DNA of 51,659 nucleotides from Nocardia carnea (GCF_029868325.1 NZ_JARWNW010000155.1:1-51659); one strand, 5' to 3'. Counted from the first letter of the stretch, positions 39,380-49,083 are shown. A program made the numbers and translations. Notes: generated by a model from the letters alone, not told the origin.

Positions 39380-40093
39380 ATGACCGAGGCAGCGGAGGAG
39401 TGGTATCTCCCGCAGACGGGGTTCGCGGCCAAGCTCAATTGGCTGCGAGCCGGGGTACTGGGCGCCAACGACGGAATCGTATCGACCGCGGGTTTGGTAG
39501 TGGGTGTCGCGGCGGCCGCATCCAGTACCAGCACAATTCTCACCGCCGGGATCGCGGGGATCAGCGCGGGCGCTATTTCCATGGCTGTCGGTGAGTACGT
39601 ATCGGTGAGCACCCAGCGGGACGCGGAAACGGCGCTGCTCGCACAGGAGCGCCGGGAACTGAAGGAGGACCCCGAGGACGAGCTGGCCGAGCTCACCGCG
39701 ATCTATCACGCGAAGGGCCTGTCCGCCGAGACCGCCCGGCAGGTCGCCGAGGAACTGACGGCCTACGACGCGTTCGCCGCCCACGCGGAGGCCGAGCTCG
39801 GCCTGAATCCCGACGAGCTGACCAATCCGTGGCATGCCGCCTTCTCGTCGGCGGTGGCCTTCACCCTGGGTGCGCTGCTGCCGCTGCTGGCGATCCTGCT
39901 GCCGCCTACCGCGGCGCGAATCCCGGTCACCATGGTCGCGGTGCTGCTCGCGCTGGCGTTGACGGGTTCGATCAGCGCCTGGCTGGGCGGCAGCAACCGG
40001 GTGCGGGCGGTGGCCCGTGTAGTGCTCGGCGGGGCACTGGCCATGGCGGTCACCTACGGTATCGGACAGCTGGCGGATGTGGCCGGTATTTGA
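39380..40093 (+). CDS. VIT1/CCC1-family Fe/Mn transporter
   Basis: 237-residue membrane protein of the vacuolar iron transporter family. Helix 1 has KLNWLRAGVLGANDGIVSTAGLVVGV and helix 2 AGISAGAISMAVGEYVSVSTQRDAE, the family signatures with the conserved Asp, Glu and Met residues. The cytoplasmic metal-binding loop is acidic and Glu-rich (RELKEDPEDELAEL). The C-terminal half has three more hydrophobic helices ending GQLADVAGI. It likely exports Fe(II) or Mn(II). It starts 23 bp after the frameshifted remnant. Confidence 0.92.
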   Translation: MTEAAEEWYLPQTGFAAKLNWLRAGVLGANDGIVSTAGLVVGVAAAASSTSTILTAGIAGISAGAISMAVGEYVSVSTQRDAETALLAQERRELKEDPEDELAELTAIYHAKGLSAETARQVAEELTAYDAFAAHAEAELGLNPDELTNPWHAAFSSAVAFTLGALLPLLAILLPPTAARIPVTMVAVLLALALTGSISAWLGGSNRVRAVARVVLGGALAMAVTYGIGQLADVAGI

Positions 40094-40176
40094 TGCGCCT
40101 GCGAGATCCGTTGCCCCGGTGTGGGTTTATTTGAAGTGAACCAGCGACAATTCGCTTATTTTGCTGTACTTGGCGG

Positions 40177-40986
40177 GTGAGTTCTCTATTCGCCGTACTG
40201 CCGGCGGCCGCGCTCGATTCGGCCGAGCAGGCTTACGAGCGGTATCTGTCCCTGGTAGAAGCACCCGAGCCCAGTCCACCGGAGCGGGCGGTGGGTGTGG
40301 TGTGCACCCTTATCCACCGCTCCGGGACCGGTTTGCGGGTCCACCGCCGCCCCGACGCCCGCGGCGCCCTGCTCGAAGCCACCGTCCGCGACCGGTTCGA
40401 TTGCCTGCGCGCCCTACTGGCGCTCACCGCCGACCGTGACCTGGCCGTTCTGGACGTCGCGACACGGCGCCTCTACAACCCGCGCGGCGCCACCCGGATC
40501 CAGGTCACCACGGGCAATATCACCCTCCCCTATCTCACCGAGAGCATTCTCGACGAGATCCTGGAAACACCGCCGGACCCGCGCGATCCCGCCCTCCAAG
40601 TGACCCGCGCCCCGATGTGCCATATCCGGGCCCGCCGCCTGCCCGATGAGATCTTCGAACTCGAGCACCGCGATCTCGATGCGTTCTTCCGGCTCTACAC
40701 CGATAATGCGCCGCTGGTGCGCAAGACGATCTGGGCGTGGGCCATCCGCGATCCGTGGTGGCAGCAGGCCATTGCCTGGCAACCTGTCGATTCTCCCGTC
40801 GCCCCGCGTGGAAGGCCGGCACCGCAGGACGATATCGACGCGGTACTGGCCGAGTTACGGCAGATGGCCGACGAACCACCCCCGGAACTCGGTGCCCTCG
40901 AACTGCTGTCCACTCTCGGCGATCTGGACAGCCGGACCCAGGCCATCCTCGACCGGCCCGAGCCGGAACCCCGGGAAAACCGGTGA
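40177..40986 (+). CDS. hypothetical protein
   Basis: 269-residue soluble protein from a GTG at 40177 that I cannot place in a family. It appears globular: an N-terminal helical stretch (DSAEQAYERYLSLVEAP), a strand-rich centre (TGLRVHRRPDARGALLEATVRDR; LAVLDVATRRLYNP; TRIQVTTGNITLPYL), then ILDEILETPPDP, MCHIRARRLPDEIFELEHRD and a Trp-rich WAWAIRDPWWQQAIAW, and a charged, Pro-rich C-terminus. The ribosome-binding site is weak (CTTGGCGG). The gene is convergent with the mce operon, 126 bp from its end. Confidence 0.6.
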   Translation: MSSLFAVLPAAALDSAEQAYERYLSLVEAPEPSPPERAVGVVCTLIHRSGTGLRVHRRPDARGALLEATVRDRFDCLRALLALTADRDLAVLDVATRRLYNPRGATRIQVTTGNITLPYLTESILDEILETPPDPRDPALQVTRAPMCHIRARRLPDEIFELEHRDLDAFFRLYTDNAPLVRKTIWAWAIRDPWWQQAIAWQPVDSPVAPRGRPAPQDDIDAVLAELRQMADEPPPELGALELLSTLGDLDSRTQAILDRPEPEPRENR

Positions 40987-41081
40987 ACCGCCGGCGCAGC
41001 GGCCCGACAGGCAGCGCGATATCAAGCCGCCAGAACAACAAGTTCCGCGACGGGGCATGAGGCCGTGCGCTTTCGATGATC

Positions 41082-41110
41082 TCGCCGCGCACCACCGCGG
41101 ACCGCGGCGA
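41082..41110 (-). terminator. terminator hairpin after mceF
   Basis: TCGCCGCG and CGCGGCGA, perfect 8-bp arms, 13-base loop, immediately after the mceF stop. It is GC-rich without a U tract. Confidence 0.5.
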
Positions 41111-41112
41111 AA

Positions 41113-42069
41113 CTACTTCAGTCCGACGCGGACCTGCACGGAGTCCTCGTCGGTACTCGCCAGCGCCTGCTCGATCAAGGTACTGATGTTCACCTGCGGC
41201 GCAGTATTGCCCAAGCTCTCCGTGAGCGGAGCCAAACCGGGTTGCAGGGCGGCGAGTTCGGGGCCGATTTCGTCGAGGACGGTGCGCAGGCGTTCCAGTA
41301 ACGGGACAACCCCGCCATCCGCCAGGTACTTCTCCGGCGACCCCTCGGCTCCGGTGACCCTACCGACCGATTCCACGAAATCGTCCAGTACTTCGGCGAA
41401 CCGGGTGAATTCGGTGGCCGCCGCCGACGTGGCGGGCCCCGCCCATTCGGCGTCGGCGGCGGCGGTTTCGAAGTTGTCGAGCAGTTCGGCTATCCGCGGT
41501 TCGCGGGACATGATCGCCGCGGCCAGCAGGTCGGCAGCGCGGGTGAGTTCGGGGAGTACCGCGTCGGTGCCGTGCAGGGCTTCGCTCATGGTGCGCACCA
41601 GGGAGTCCATGGTGGCGGGGTCGAGCTGGTTCATGGTCCGGGTCACCATGCGGGCGGCCTCGGGGATGGACAGCGGGCTGTGGATATCTTCCGATTCCAG
41701 CCGCTGCCCGTCGGATATATAAGGTCCCGCACCGGTTTTCGGCGCGAACTGCACGTAGGGTTCGCCGAGCGCGGACAGATGCTCGATGGTGACGACACTG
41801 TCGGCGGGTAACCGGTGCGAATCCTGCACCCGGAAACCGACTTCCACACCGTCGGCGATGCGGTCGACCGAGGTCACGCGACCGACTTCGATACCGGTGA
41901 GCAGAACCGGTGAGCCGACGCCGAGACCACCGGAATCCTCGAGTACCAGGGAGGCGTTCAGGTAGTCGCGGAACGGATCGGCGCGCACCACACCGAAGGT
42001 CAGATAGCTCGCGCCGAGCACCGTGATGGCCGCGATACCGCCCAGCGAGGCCAGTGGACCCAGTTTCAT
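41113..42069 (-). CDS. Mce family protein MceF
   Basis: 318-residue last gene of the mce operon. N-terminal membrane helix (LASLGGIAAITVLGASYL), then the MlaD/MCE domain (~35-115; LVLEDSGGLGVGSPVLLTGIEVGRVTSV) and a helical C-terminal shaft (SLVRTMSEALHG, FEVLDDFVESVG-like segments). MCE proteins A-F assemble as a hetero-hexameric tube that shuttles lipids across the periplasm to the YrbE permease. The start overlaps mceE by 4 bp. Confidence 0.92.
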   Translation of the reverse strand: MKLGPLASLGGIAAITVLGASYLTFGVVRADPFRDYLNASLVLEDSGGLGVGSPVLLTGIEVGRVTSVDRIADGVEVGFRVQDSHRLPADSVVTIEHLSALGEPYVQFAPKTGAGPYISDGQRLESEDIHSPLSIPEAARMVTRTMNQLDPATMDSLVRTMSEALHGTDAVLPELTRAADLLAAAIMSREPRIAELLDNFETAAADAEWAGPATSAAATEFTRFAEVLDDFVESVGRVTGAEGSPEKYLADGGVVPLLERLRTVLDEIGPELAALQPGLAPLTESLGNTAPQVNISTLIEQALASTDEDSVQVRVGLK

Positions 42070-43154
42070 CGCACGGCTCCGATCATGCGCAGGGTTTCGA
42101 TGATCCGGTTCACCTGGTCGTCGGTGGACAGGCCCGGCGTGCGGACGGCACTGATATCCACCTTCGGGCCGTTCTCCACGAACGGGATGATCTTGTCCCG
42201 GAGCAGCGCGACCAGCATGTTCAGATTCGAGGGTTGCCGCAGATCCAGCGGTCCCCCGGTGGCCAGCGGGACGAATGCCGCCGCGGCCGCGCCCCCGGAC
42301 TGCGCCAGCGGCGCCAGCCAGCTCAACGACTGCCCCACCGGCCCCAGGCCGCCGAAGATTTCGGTCACCTCGGCGATGGACGCCGTCGCGTCGTTCATCT
42401 GCTGCACCGATTCGGGACGCAGAATATTGTCCAGCTCGTCCTGGATCCCGTGCATGACCTCCGCGTTCTCGGCCACACCGTTGAGCAGGAGATCCACCTG
42501 GTCCAGATGTGCGGCCAGATCCACCGCGTCCGTGGCCAGCACCTGCGCGATCTGCTGGGTTTTCGCCGGATCCTGTGGCAGTACCGAATTGAGCCGGTTG
42601 ACGATGTCCTGCAGATCCCCGACCGCTCCGCTGTTGACGAAGAAGGCGATGGCCGCCATCGTGTCCTCGAGCTGGACCGGGGGTTTGGTGCGGTCGCGGG
42701 TGATGGTGTCACCGGGGTGCAGCAGGGTGTCGTAGCCGTCGGGCGGAGTGGTCAGCGCGACGTGGATATCGCCGAGCACGGTGTTCTGCCGCAGCTCCGC
42801 GATGGTGGTGGCCGGTAGCTCGACCTCGTCGTCGACCTCGATATCCACCACCACATAGCCGGTGGTGGCGGCGTCGCCGGGCACTACTTCGACTTTTTCG
42901 ACGTTGCCGATCTCCGCGCCGTTGGCGATGACCTTCGCCCGCGCGGGCAGGTTCAAGACATTGGCGAATTCGATCCGCAGCGGATAACTCCCGCCGGTGA
43001 CGGTGGCACCGGGGACCGGGATATCGGAGGGATCGAATGCGCATCCGGAGACGGCCAGGGTCGCGGCGACCCCGCAGGCCGCCAACCCACGCCGCAACCG
43101 GGTGCGGTCGAACGTGATCCGCTTCGTCGTATCGACGGATAGTCGCCGTGTCAT
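42066..43154 (-). CDS. Mce family lipoprotein MceE
   Basis: 362-residue lipoprotein member of the MCE hexamer. The N-terminus is basic, followed by a hydrophobic stretch and lipobox VSGC with Cys38, as expected for MceE (LprN-like), the only lipidated subunit. MCE domain ~55-150 (LNLPARAKVIANGAEIGNVEKV; LRQNTVLGDIHVAL), helical shaft after that (DTMAAIAFFVNSGAVGDL; MHGIQDELDNIL). ATG at 43154, overlapping mceD by 4 bp. Confidence 0.92.
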   Translation of the reverse strand: MTRRLSVDTTKRITFDRTRLRRGLAACGVAATLAVSGCAFDPSDIPVPGATVTGGSYPLRIEFANVLNLPARAKVIANGAEIGNVEKVEVVPGDAATTGYVVVDIEVDDEVELPATTIAELRQNTVLGDIHVALTTPPDGYDTLLHPGDTITRDRTKPPVQLEDTMAAIAFFVNSGAVGDLQDIVNRLNSVLPQDPAKTQQIAQVLATDAVDLAAHLDQVDLLLNGVAENAEVMHGIQDELDNILRPESVQQMNDATASIAEVTEIFGGLGPVGQSLSWLAPLAQSGGAAAAAFVPLATGGPLDLRQPSNLNMLVALLRDKIIPFVENGPKVDISAVRTPGLSTDDQVNRIIETLRMIGAVR

Positions 43155-44251
43155 CGCGCACCCGCCGATCCCAGTACCAGCCGCACCAGATCCAGATCCA
43201 CCATGCCGTTCGCCGCACCGGCGCAACGACCGGGTGCGAGCGCGTTCACCGCGGCACACACCTGTTCCGCATGCGCCTGCGGTATCGCGACCCGCGGCGG
43301 TGCGTAGGTGAGACCGGGCGCGCCGGTCGCCGGATCGGTGACGGTGCGCAGCGCCGAGGTCAGCACCGGTGTGGTGGCGACGATTTCGCTGAGCGAACTC
43401 ACATTGGCGCGCAGTAGTTTCACCAGCGGCACCAGGTTGTCCAGGCCGGACATCAGCGGATCCGCCAGGATCACCGAGAGATCGTTGAGCATCGGCAGGA
43501 TTTCGCGCAGCCCGTCGAACAGTTCGATCCCCGGTGTGAGCAGCTCGGCATGCGACATCTCGAGTGTCGGCCCCAACCGGGTGAGCATCAGTTTCAGATC
43601 CCCCCAGTGTTCGGCGACCTTGTTCGACACCGAGGCGTAGGCATCGAAAATACCGGCCAGATGGGCGATATCGGCGTCCGGGGACTCCATGACCCGGCCC
43701 AGCTGGTTGATCAGCTCGTTGATCTGCGGGCCGGTGCCGGCCGAGGCCGAATCCAGTGCGTCCAGGCCGCCCGCCAGCGCGTTCGGCCGATCCTCGGTGC
43801 CGCCGATCTGATCGGACAGCTCGGCCAGCGCGGTCACCGTCTGGGTGAGACTCTTCGGCGTCAGGGTGTTGGTGAGGCACTGCCCCGGATCGTGTTCGTC
43901 GGCGGTGTTCGCACCCGGCAGCACCGCCAGCTCCCGGTCGGCGACCACGGTGTCGGACACGGTCGTGGCACCGGCACCGGCGTACACGGGATGGTCGGCG
44001 TCGACCTCGAAATCGACCCGCACCTTCGCGCCCGCCGGGGCGATCCGGGTCACCGAACCGACCGTGATACCCCGCATCGACACCTGATTGCCCTGATAGA
44101 GGCCGATACTGTCGGGCATTATCGCGCAGTAGGCGCGGGTCTGCTTGAACGGTTCGAACGCGATCACATAACCCGCGGACACCAGCAGCACCAGAACCAC
44201 CGCTCCCGCGATCGACATCAGAGCCGGTGAGGCGAGCATCCGTTTCAGCAT
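43151..44251 (-). CDS. Mce family protein MceD
   Basis: 366-residue MCE protein. Membrane helix ~10-35 (ALMSIAGAVVLVLLVSAGYVI), MCE domain with GLYQGNQVSMRGITVGSVTRIAPAG (as GNQVSMRGITVGSV) and RELAVLPGANTADEH, then a helical shaft and a C-terminal Pro/Ala-rich part with paired Cys (EQVCAAVNALAPGRCAG). ATG at 44251 overlaps the mceC stop by one base (TGATG); an in-frame GTG two codons upstream is possible. Confidence 0.9.
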   Translation of the reverse strand: MLKRMLASPALMSIAGAVVLVLLVSAGYVIAFEPFKQTRAYCAIMPDSIGLYQGNQVSMRGITVGSVTRIAPAGAKVRVDFEVDADHPVYAGAGATTVSDTVVADRELAVLPGANTADEHDPGQCLTNTLTPKSLTQTVTALAELSDQIGGTEDRPNALAGGLDALDSASAGTGPQINELINQLGRVMESPDADIAHLAGIFDAYASVSNKVAEHWGDLKLMLTRLGPTLEMSHAELLTPGIELFDGLREILPMLNDLSVILADPLMSGLDNLVPLVKLLRANVSSLSEIVATTPVLTSALRTVTDPATGAPGLTYAPPRVAIPQAHAEQVCAAVNALAPGRCAGAANGMVDLDLVRLVLGSAGAR

Positions 44252-45312
44252 CAGCACACCTTCCCGGGAAGCGGGACGCAGACGACGGCACCGGGATCGA
44301 GGCCGGGCGCGGTCACCGTGGTCCCCGACTGATCGACCTGCACACCACCCTCGGGCCCGACCAGTTCGCGCAGCTTCGCGCTGAGACTCTGCGCCGAGAC
44401 GATCATCGGTTCCAGCTGGTCGCCGTACTCCTGCAGCCGCGGCAGGGCGTCGGCCAGCTGCTGCACCTTCGGCTTCAATGTCTGATCCCAGCTCGGGGCC
44501 AGCGCCGTGACCCGCTGTACCACCGAGCTGAGCAGGCCCAACGCCTCACGCAGTTCGGCGCGTTTGTCCAGCAGCACCGTCTCCATCAGATTGACGTTGT
44601 CCATCAACCGGCCCAGATCCGTTTTCGCGCCGTCGTACATGGTCACGTATTCGTCGGCGGTCGCGATGGCGTTCGACACCTGGGTGCGCTGACGTTCGAT
44701 GGCATCGAGATAGCTGCCGACGGTATCCAGCACACTGCGCAGTGTTTCGGGTGCGCCCTCGATGGAGGTGTCGAGCGCCGACAGGTTGTTGCGCAGCGTG
44801 TCACCGTCGGTTTCCCGCAGTGGCGCCGTCGCGTCCTGGAAGGTTTCCATCAGGCTGTAGGGCAGGCGGACGCGGTCGGCGGGAATCGGGTTGTCGCCCA
44901 ACGGCTTGTCTCCCGCCGGGAACAGCGCGACATAGTGACCGCCGACCAGCGTGAGCATGCGGATATCCAGCGAACTCCGGTCACCGACGAAAACATCGCG
45001 ATCCACGGTGAACCGCATCAGCACCCGATCCGGTTCCAGTTCGAGGGATTCCACCTCCCCCACCGGGACCCCGGCCAACCGGATATCGTCACCGGCCTTC
45101 ACCGACTGTGCCTCGCTGAGTTCGGCGGTGTAAGTCTTCTTGCCCAGCGGGATCACATACAACGCGCCGACCGCCACACCCAGCACTACCACCGCGCAGA
45201 GTCCGGCGATCCCCAACCGAAGTTGCTTACGCAGTTTCGTGGGTTCGTCGGTGATCGGCTGGTCCCGGTCGAACCAGCGGCCCGGAGCCGACTTCAACCG
45301 GGCGAAGTTCAT
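44251..45312 (-). CDS. Mce family protein MceC
   Basis: 353-residue MCE protein. The ATG at 45312 overlaps the mceB stop (ATGA); an ATG three codons earlier is the alternative. N-terminal cytoplasmic stretch, helix ~35-57 (LGIAGLCAVVVLGVAVGALYVI), MCE domain (SEAQSVKAGDDIRLAGVPVGEVESL; MLTLVGGHYVALFPAG), long helical shaft (LSALDTSIEGAPETLRSVLDTVGSYL, quoted in part as ETLRSVLDTVGSYL). It ends with two Cys (VVCVPLPGKVC), a feature to compare with mycobacterial MceC. Confidence 0.9.
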   Translation of the reverse strand: MNFARLKSAPGRWFDRDQPITDEPTKLRKQLRLGIAGLCAVVVLGVAVGALYVIPLGKKTYTAELSEAQSVKAGDDIRLAGVPVGEVESLELEPDRVLMRFTVDRDVFVGDRSSLDIRMLTLVGGHYVALFPAGDKPLGDNPIPADRVRLPYSLMETFQDATAPLRETDGDTLRNNLSALDTSIEGAPETLRSVLDTVGSYLDAIERQRTQVSNAIATADEYVTMYDGAKTDLGRLMDNVNLMETVLLDKRAELREALGLLSSVVQRVTALAPSWDQTLKPKVQQLADALPRLQEYGDQLEPMIVSAQSLSAKLRELVGPEGGVQVDQSGTTVTAPGLDPGAVVCVPLPGKVC

Positions 45313-46313
45313 CCGTTGCATATCGCCACCTGCTGCCCGCCGATCAGAACCCGCACCGGCGCCGGCACCTCGGCTTCACCCTTACTGCAATCCGGCCGGA
45401 AACCGGACGGGGTCCGGGGGAACGCGGTATCCACCGCGGCCAGCAACCCTGGCATCCGGCCGAATGTATCGAGAGCCTGTTGCGGATCCGGGAACAGGTT
45501 GCGGATCATCGCATCGATATCGGGGCCCATCTCCGGGCTCAGCCCCACCGCGGCCAGCAGGCGATCCACCGGTTCCAGCACCGACGGCGCGCTCATCGCG
45601 AAATCCGCGAGCCCGCCGACATTGCGCTGCAGCGCCTCGAAGATATCGGTGAGCCGGGCCAGCAGCGGCACCAGGTGGTACAGCCGGCCGCCCACCCGTT
45701 CGGCCAGCTCGGACATATTGCGCACCAGGGTCCCGATGAGATGCTGGCGGTCTTCGACGTATTCGCTGAGCGTGCCGATGGCGTCGAGCGCCGGGCCGAT
45801 ACCCCCGCCGTCGCCCTCGATCACCGCGAGCATGCTCTCGGTGAACTGGTTGAGGGCCTCCGGCGACAGGGTTTTCAGGACCGGTTGCAGGCCGTTGAAC
45901 AGGCTGGTCACATCGAACGACGGAATGGTCTGCTGCGGCCCGATATCCGTACCGTCGGCGAGCCGGACCCCCGGGTTCGGCTGCTGCTGCAGATCGATAT
46001 AGCGCTGGCCGGTGAGATTCTGGTAGCGGATGGCCAGGATGCTGTTGTCGTAGACGGGAGTGTCGGTGGTGACGGTGAGCCGGACCTTCGCCCGGTCGCC
46101 GTCTAGGGTGACGGCCTCGACCTTGCCGACCTGCACACCGAACATCCGCACATCGTCACCGGTTTTCAAACCGTTGGCGTCGGTGAACAGTGCGTGATGG
46201 GTGTCGGTTTCGCCGTCCACCGGCCGTTTGATGGCACCGATCACCAGGGCCAGCACCAGCGCCATCACACCGGCGAACAGGGCCAGCCGCCAGGCGGCGC
46301 GCCGCGCGGTCAT
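45309..46313 (-). CDS. Mce family protein MceB
   Basis: 334-residue MCE protein. Helix ~8-30 (LALFAGVMALVLALVIGAI), MCE domain ~35-120 (LFTDANGLKTGDDVRMFGVQVGKVEAV; RYQNLTGQRYIDLQQ), helical shaft with repeated leucine-rich segments, and a Cys near the end (VAICNG). It overlaps mceA by 4 bp and mceC by 4 bp. Part of the lipid-transfer tube. Confidence 0.92.
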   Translation of the reverse strand: MTARRAAWRLALFAGVMALVLALVIGAIKRPVDGETDTHHALFTDANGLKTGDDVRMFGVQVGKVEAVTLDGDRAKVRLTVTTDTPVYDNSILAIRYQNLTGQRYIDLQQQPNPGVRLADGTDIGPQQTIPSFDVTSLFNGLQPVLKTLSPEALNQFTESMLAVIEGDGGGIGPALDAIGTLSEYVEDRQHLIGTLVRNMSELAERVGGRLYHLVPLLARLTDIFEALQRNVGGLADFAMSAPSVLEPVDRLLAAVGLSPEMGPDIDAMIRNLFPDPQQALDTFGRMPGLLAAVDTAFPRTPSGFRPDCSKGEAEVPAPVRVLIGGQQVAICNG

Positions 46314-47314
46314 CGCTGCCCTCCCCCGGCTCCGTCCACTTCGACCTCGAGGTCGAGCACCGGCCCGTCGGGCCCGTCCTTGAACGCGACCCCCAGCCGG
46401 GTGAGCAGCGTACGCAGATCGGCGGCCGACTGCTGCGGGTCCGGCACGGCCAGGGCCAGCAGGTTCAGGGTGGGCGCGAGCATATCGGTGTATCCGGACA
46501 GTTGGCTCGCGCTGTTCATCGTGCCGGTCAGGGCGGGCAGGATATCGCCGGTCAGCGCCTTCACCCCGGCATCGAAATCGGGCCGGTTCGTCCGCAGCAC
46601 ATCGATATCCACGATCTGATCCAGTACCTCGATGGTGGCGCCGGCGAACTGCCCGCCACCCTGGAACGCCGGACCCAACTGCCCCACCAGTTCGTTCGCC
46701 GGCATCGACTGGTGTTCGGCGATCACCCGCCCGGCCGTGATCAGCGCCTCGGCCAGCGGGGTGAACGCCTTGACGTCCGCGGCGGCCTGGGAGATGACAC
46801 GTGCCATATCGGCGGTGAACACGGTGCCGCTGGTCTGCGACATGCTGCGCAGCAGCGCGCCCATGGTGGCGTCGTACACATCGGCGGCGCGGCGGCCCGT
46901 CAGATCCACCACCGCACCGGCACGCAGCGGCCTACCACCGGCGCCGGGCCGCAGTTCGATTTCGCTGATACCGAAGAGGTTGGCGGGCGCGTAGTCCACC
47001 ACCATGCTGTCGTCGATCCCGTGCAACCGGTTCTCGTCGAGGGAAAGACTGATCTGCTGGGTGCCGCGACCCGCCGGCGCGATATCGGTGACCTCCCCGA
47101 CCTGCACGCCGTCCACCCGCACCAGCGTTCCGGCGACCACACCGTCGCCGATCTGCTCGGTGCGCAACGCGACCCGCAGCCCGTCGTCCGCGGTGATCGA
47201 CCGGTAGCCGTAGCCCGCCAGCGTGACGACCACGACCACCGCGACGACCAGTACGCCGACCCGCCGCGCACTGCGCGGACCGGCGGCGACCCCGGGCATT
47301 CCGTACTTCGGCAT
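46310..47314 (-). CDS. Mce family protein MceA
   Basis: 334-residue MCE protein, first of the six. N-terminal helix ~19-37 (VGVLVVAVVVVVTLAGYGY), MCE domain with VAGTLVRVDGVQVGEVTDIAPAGRG and NLFGISEIELRPG, shaft helices and a Gly-rich end. Its ATG is 6 bp after the yrbEB stop. Operon order and domain pattern make the assignment firm; the family subgroup (mce1-, mce2-like and so on) cannot be told without comparison. Confidence 0.93.
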   Translation of the reverse strand: MPKYGMPGVAAGPRSARRVGVLVVAVVVVVTLAGYGYRSITADDGLRVALRTEQIGDGVVAGTLVRVDGVQVGEVTDIAPAGRGTQQISLSLDENRLHGIDDSMVVDYAPANLFGISEIELRPGAGGRPLRAGAVVDLTGRRAADVYDATMGALLRSMSQTSGTVFTADMARVISQAAADVKAFTPLAEALITAGRVIAEHQSMPANELVGQLGPAFQGGGQFAGATIEVLDQIVDIDVLRTNRPDFDAGVKALTGDILPALTGTMNSASQLSGYTDMLAPTLNLLALAVPDPQQSAADLRTLLTRLGVAFKDGPDGPVLDLEVEVDGAGGGQR

Positions 47315-47320
47315 CTGTCC

Positions 47321-48187
47321 CTATCCCGTGAAGCTGATCGCCGAGTTGAATCCCCACAGCACGATCGTCAGGACCATGTCGAGGGCGATGATGGCGACGA
47401 AACTGGCACGTACCGCCCGGCCCGAGGCGATACCGACACCTTCGGGTCCGCCGGTGGCGAAGAATCCGTAATAGCTGTGCACGCAGATCACCACGATGCC
47501 GAATACCGCGACCTTCACCGTGGCCGCGATGATGTCGAATCCCGCGATGAACTGGAAGAAATAGTGGTCGTAGACGCCGGCGGACTGGCCGTGCACCAGG
47601 GTGATCAGGCCCCGGCAGGCGAAGTAGGAGCCGATCAGCGCGATCAGGAAGGTCGGCACGATGGCGATGGCGCCGGCGATCACCCGGGTGGTCACCACGA
47701 ACGGCACCGACCGCAGGCCCAGCGCCTCGATGGCGTCGATCTCCTCGGAGATCCGCATGGACCCGATTTCCGCGGTGATCCGGCAGCCGGCCTGCGCGGC
47801 GAAACCCACCGCGGCCGCGATCGGCGCCAGCTCCCGCGTGGTCGCGAAGGCGGATACGATCCCGGTGACCGGCCCCATCCCGAGCATGTCCAGGGTGGCG
47901 AAGGATTCGACGCCGATCGACGCGCCGATCACGATTCCGAGCACGATCATCATGGGGACAGTTCCGCCGCCGACGATGACCGAACCGCGCCCCCACGTCA
48001 TATTCGTGATGATCCGCAGCGTTTCGCCGCGGTAGCGGCGCAGGGCCAGCGGAATCGACGACAGCACCTGCCAGCAGAACACGACGGCGAATCCCAGCGA
48101 ATCCACCGCGCCCAGGATCCGGCTGCCACGGCGGAAGTAGCGCGCGAGGAATCCGAGCCCTTTCGGGGCGTACGAGGTCGCCGCCAT
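47321..48187 (-). CDS. YrbEB, MlaE-family ABC permease
   Basis: 288-residue inner-membrane permease of the MlaE/YrbE family. Six hydrophobic helices; the conserved cytoplasmic signature SMRISEEIDAIEALGLRSVPFVV is at ~150 (EEIDALxxLG motif), and ELAPIAAAVGFAAQAGCRITAEIG precedes it. With YrbEA it forms the membrane core of the Mce lipid importer, powered by the MceG ATPase, not encoded here. Start overlaps the yrbEA stop by one base. Confidence 0.94.
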   Translation of the reverse strand: MAATSYAPKGLGFLARYFRRGSRILGAVDSLGFAVVFCWQVLSSIPLALRRYRGETLRIITNMTWGRGSVIVGGGTVPMMIVLGIVIGASIGVESFATLDMLGMGPVTGIVSAFATTRELAPIAAAVGFAAQAGCRITAEIGSMRISEEIDAIEALGLRSVPFVVTTRVIAGAIAIVPTFLIALIGSYFACRGLITLVHGQSAGVYDHYFFQFIAGFDIIAATVKVAVFGIVVICVHSYYGFFATGGPEGVGIASGRAVRASFVAIIALDMVLTIVLWGFNSAISFTG

Positions 48188-49083
48188 CACGCCAGCCTGG
48201 TGGGCAGGAACATGGCGGTCACCTGGGTCATGACCAGGTTGACGATGACGATCGCGACGATCGAGAGCACCACCGCGGCGTTCACGGCGTCGGCGACCCC
48301 GCGTGGGCCGCCTTTGGCTTCCAGCCCGCGCTGGCAGGCGATGATCACCACGAGAAAGCCGAAGATCACCGCCTTGAGCAGTGACACCCAGACATCGGCG
48401 GCGGTGGTGAACGACCCGAACGCGGCCCAGTACGAGCCGGGCGTGACCCCCTGCCCACCGATCGCCACGAGATAGCCGGCGACGATGCCGACGAAGATCA
48501 CCAGAATGTTCAGCAGCGGCGCGACCAGCAGCATCGCCACCATGCGCGGGATCACCAGCCGGTGCACGGGGCTGATCCCCATGGTGTTCAGGGCGTCGAT
48601 CTCCTCGCGGATGGTGCGGGCACCGAGGTCGGCCGCGATCGCCGCGGCCCCGGCACCGCCGAGCAGGAAGCCCGTGGCCAGGGGCGCGCCCTGTTTGATC
48701 ACCCCGAGGCCGCCGGTGGCACCGATCAGCGAATCGGCGCCGAGATTGTGGATCAGATTGCCGACCTGGACCGAAACGATCACGCCGAACGGGACCGCCA
48801 TCAGGATGGCCGGGAACGCGGTGACCGTCACCAGCCGCCATGCCTGTACCAGCATTTCCTGCCATTGGAAGCGGGCGCGGGCCAGATCCGAGACGGCGCC
48901 GCCGACCGATTCCCGGGCCATTCCGACGCCTCGGCCGAAGGTCCGTACCGAGGACACGATGGTGCCCGAGAAATTCTTGCCGACGATTTCCCGTGCGGTT
49001 TCGGTGCGGCGGGTGGGTTGGGGCCCGGTGGAGCCGGAAGGCCGGTCCGTATCGATCGCCGCGGTATGGCTCTCGGGAGTCAT
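48187..49083 (-). CDS. YrbEA, MlaE-family ABC permease
   Basis: 298-residue MlaE-family permease, first gene of the mce operon. The N-terminal ~85 residues are a Thr/Ser/Arg-rich cytoplasmic extension followed by hydrophobic helices from VTVTAFPAILMAVPFGVIVSVQ onward. The signature EEIDALNTMGISPVHRLVIPRM carries the EEIDAL motif. The ATG at 49083 has no strong ribosome-binding site, and a start further upstream (to 49114) cannot be excluded. It heads eight contiguous genes. Confidence 0.93.
   Translation of the reverse strand: MTPESHTAAIDTDRPSGSTGPQPTRRTETAREIVGKNFSGTIVSSVRTFGRGVGMARESVGGAVSDLARARFQWQEMLVQAWRLVTVTAFPAILMAVPFGVIVSVQVGNLIHNLGADSLIGATGGLGVIKQGAPLATGFLLGGAGAAAIAADLGARTIREEIDALNTMGISPVHRLVIPRMVAMLLVAPLLNILVIFVGIVAGYLVAIGGQGVTPGSYWAAFGSFTTAADVWVSLLKAVIFGFLVVIIACQRGLEAKGGPRGVADAVNAAVVLSIVAIVIVNLVMTQVTAMFLPTRLA

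Noticed and set aside
44227..48475. Two long plus-strand frames opposite the mce operon
   Set aside because: Antisense shadows; Arg/His/Gly/Asp-rich and overlapping all mce genes with clear domains.
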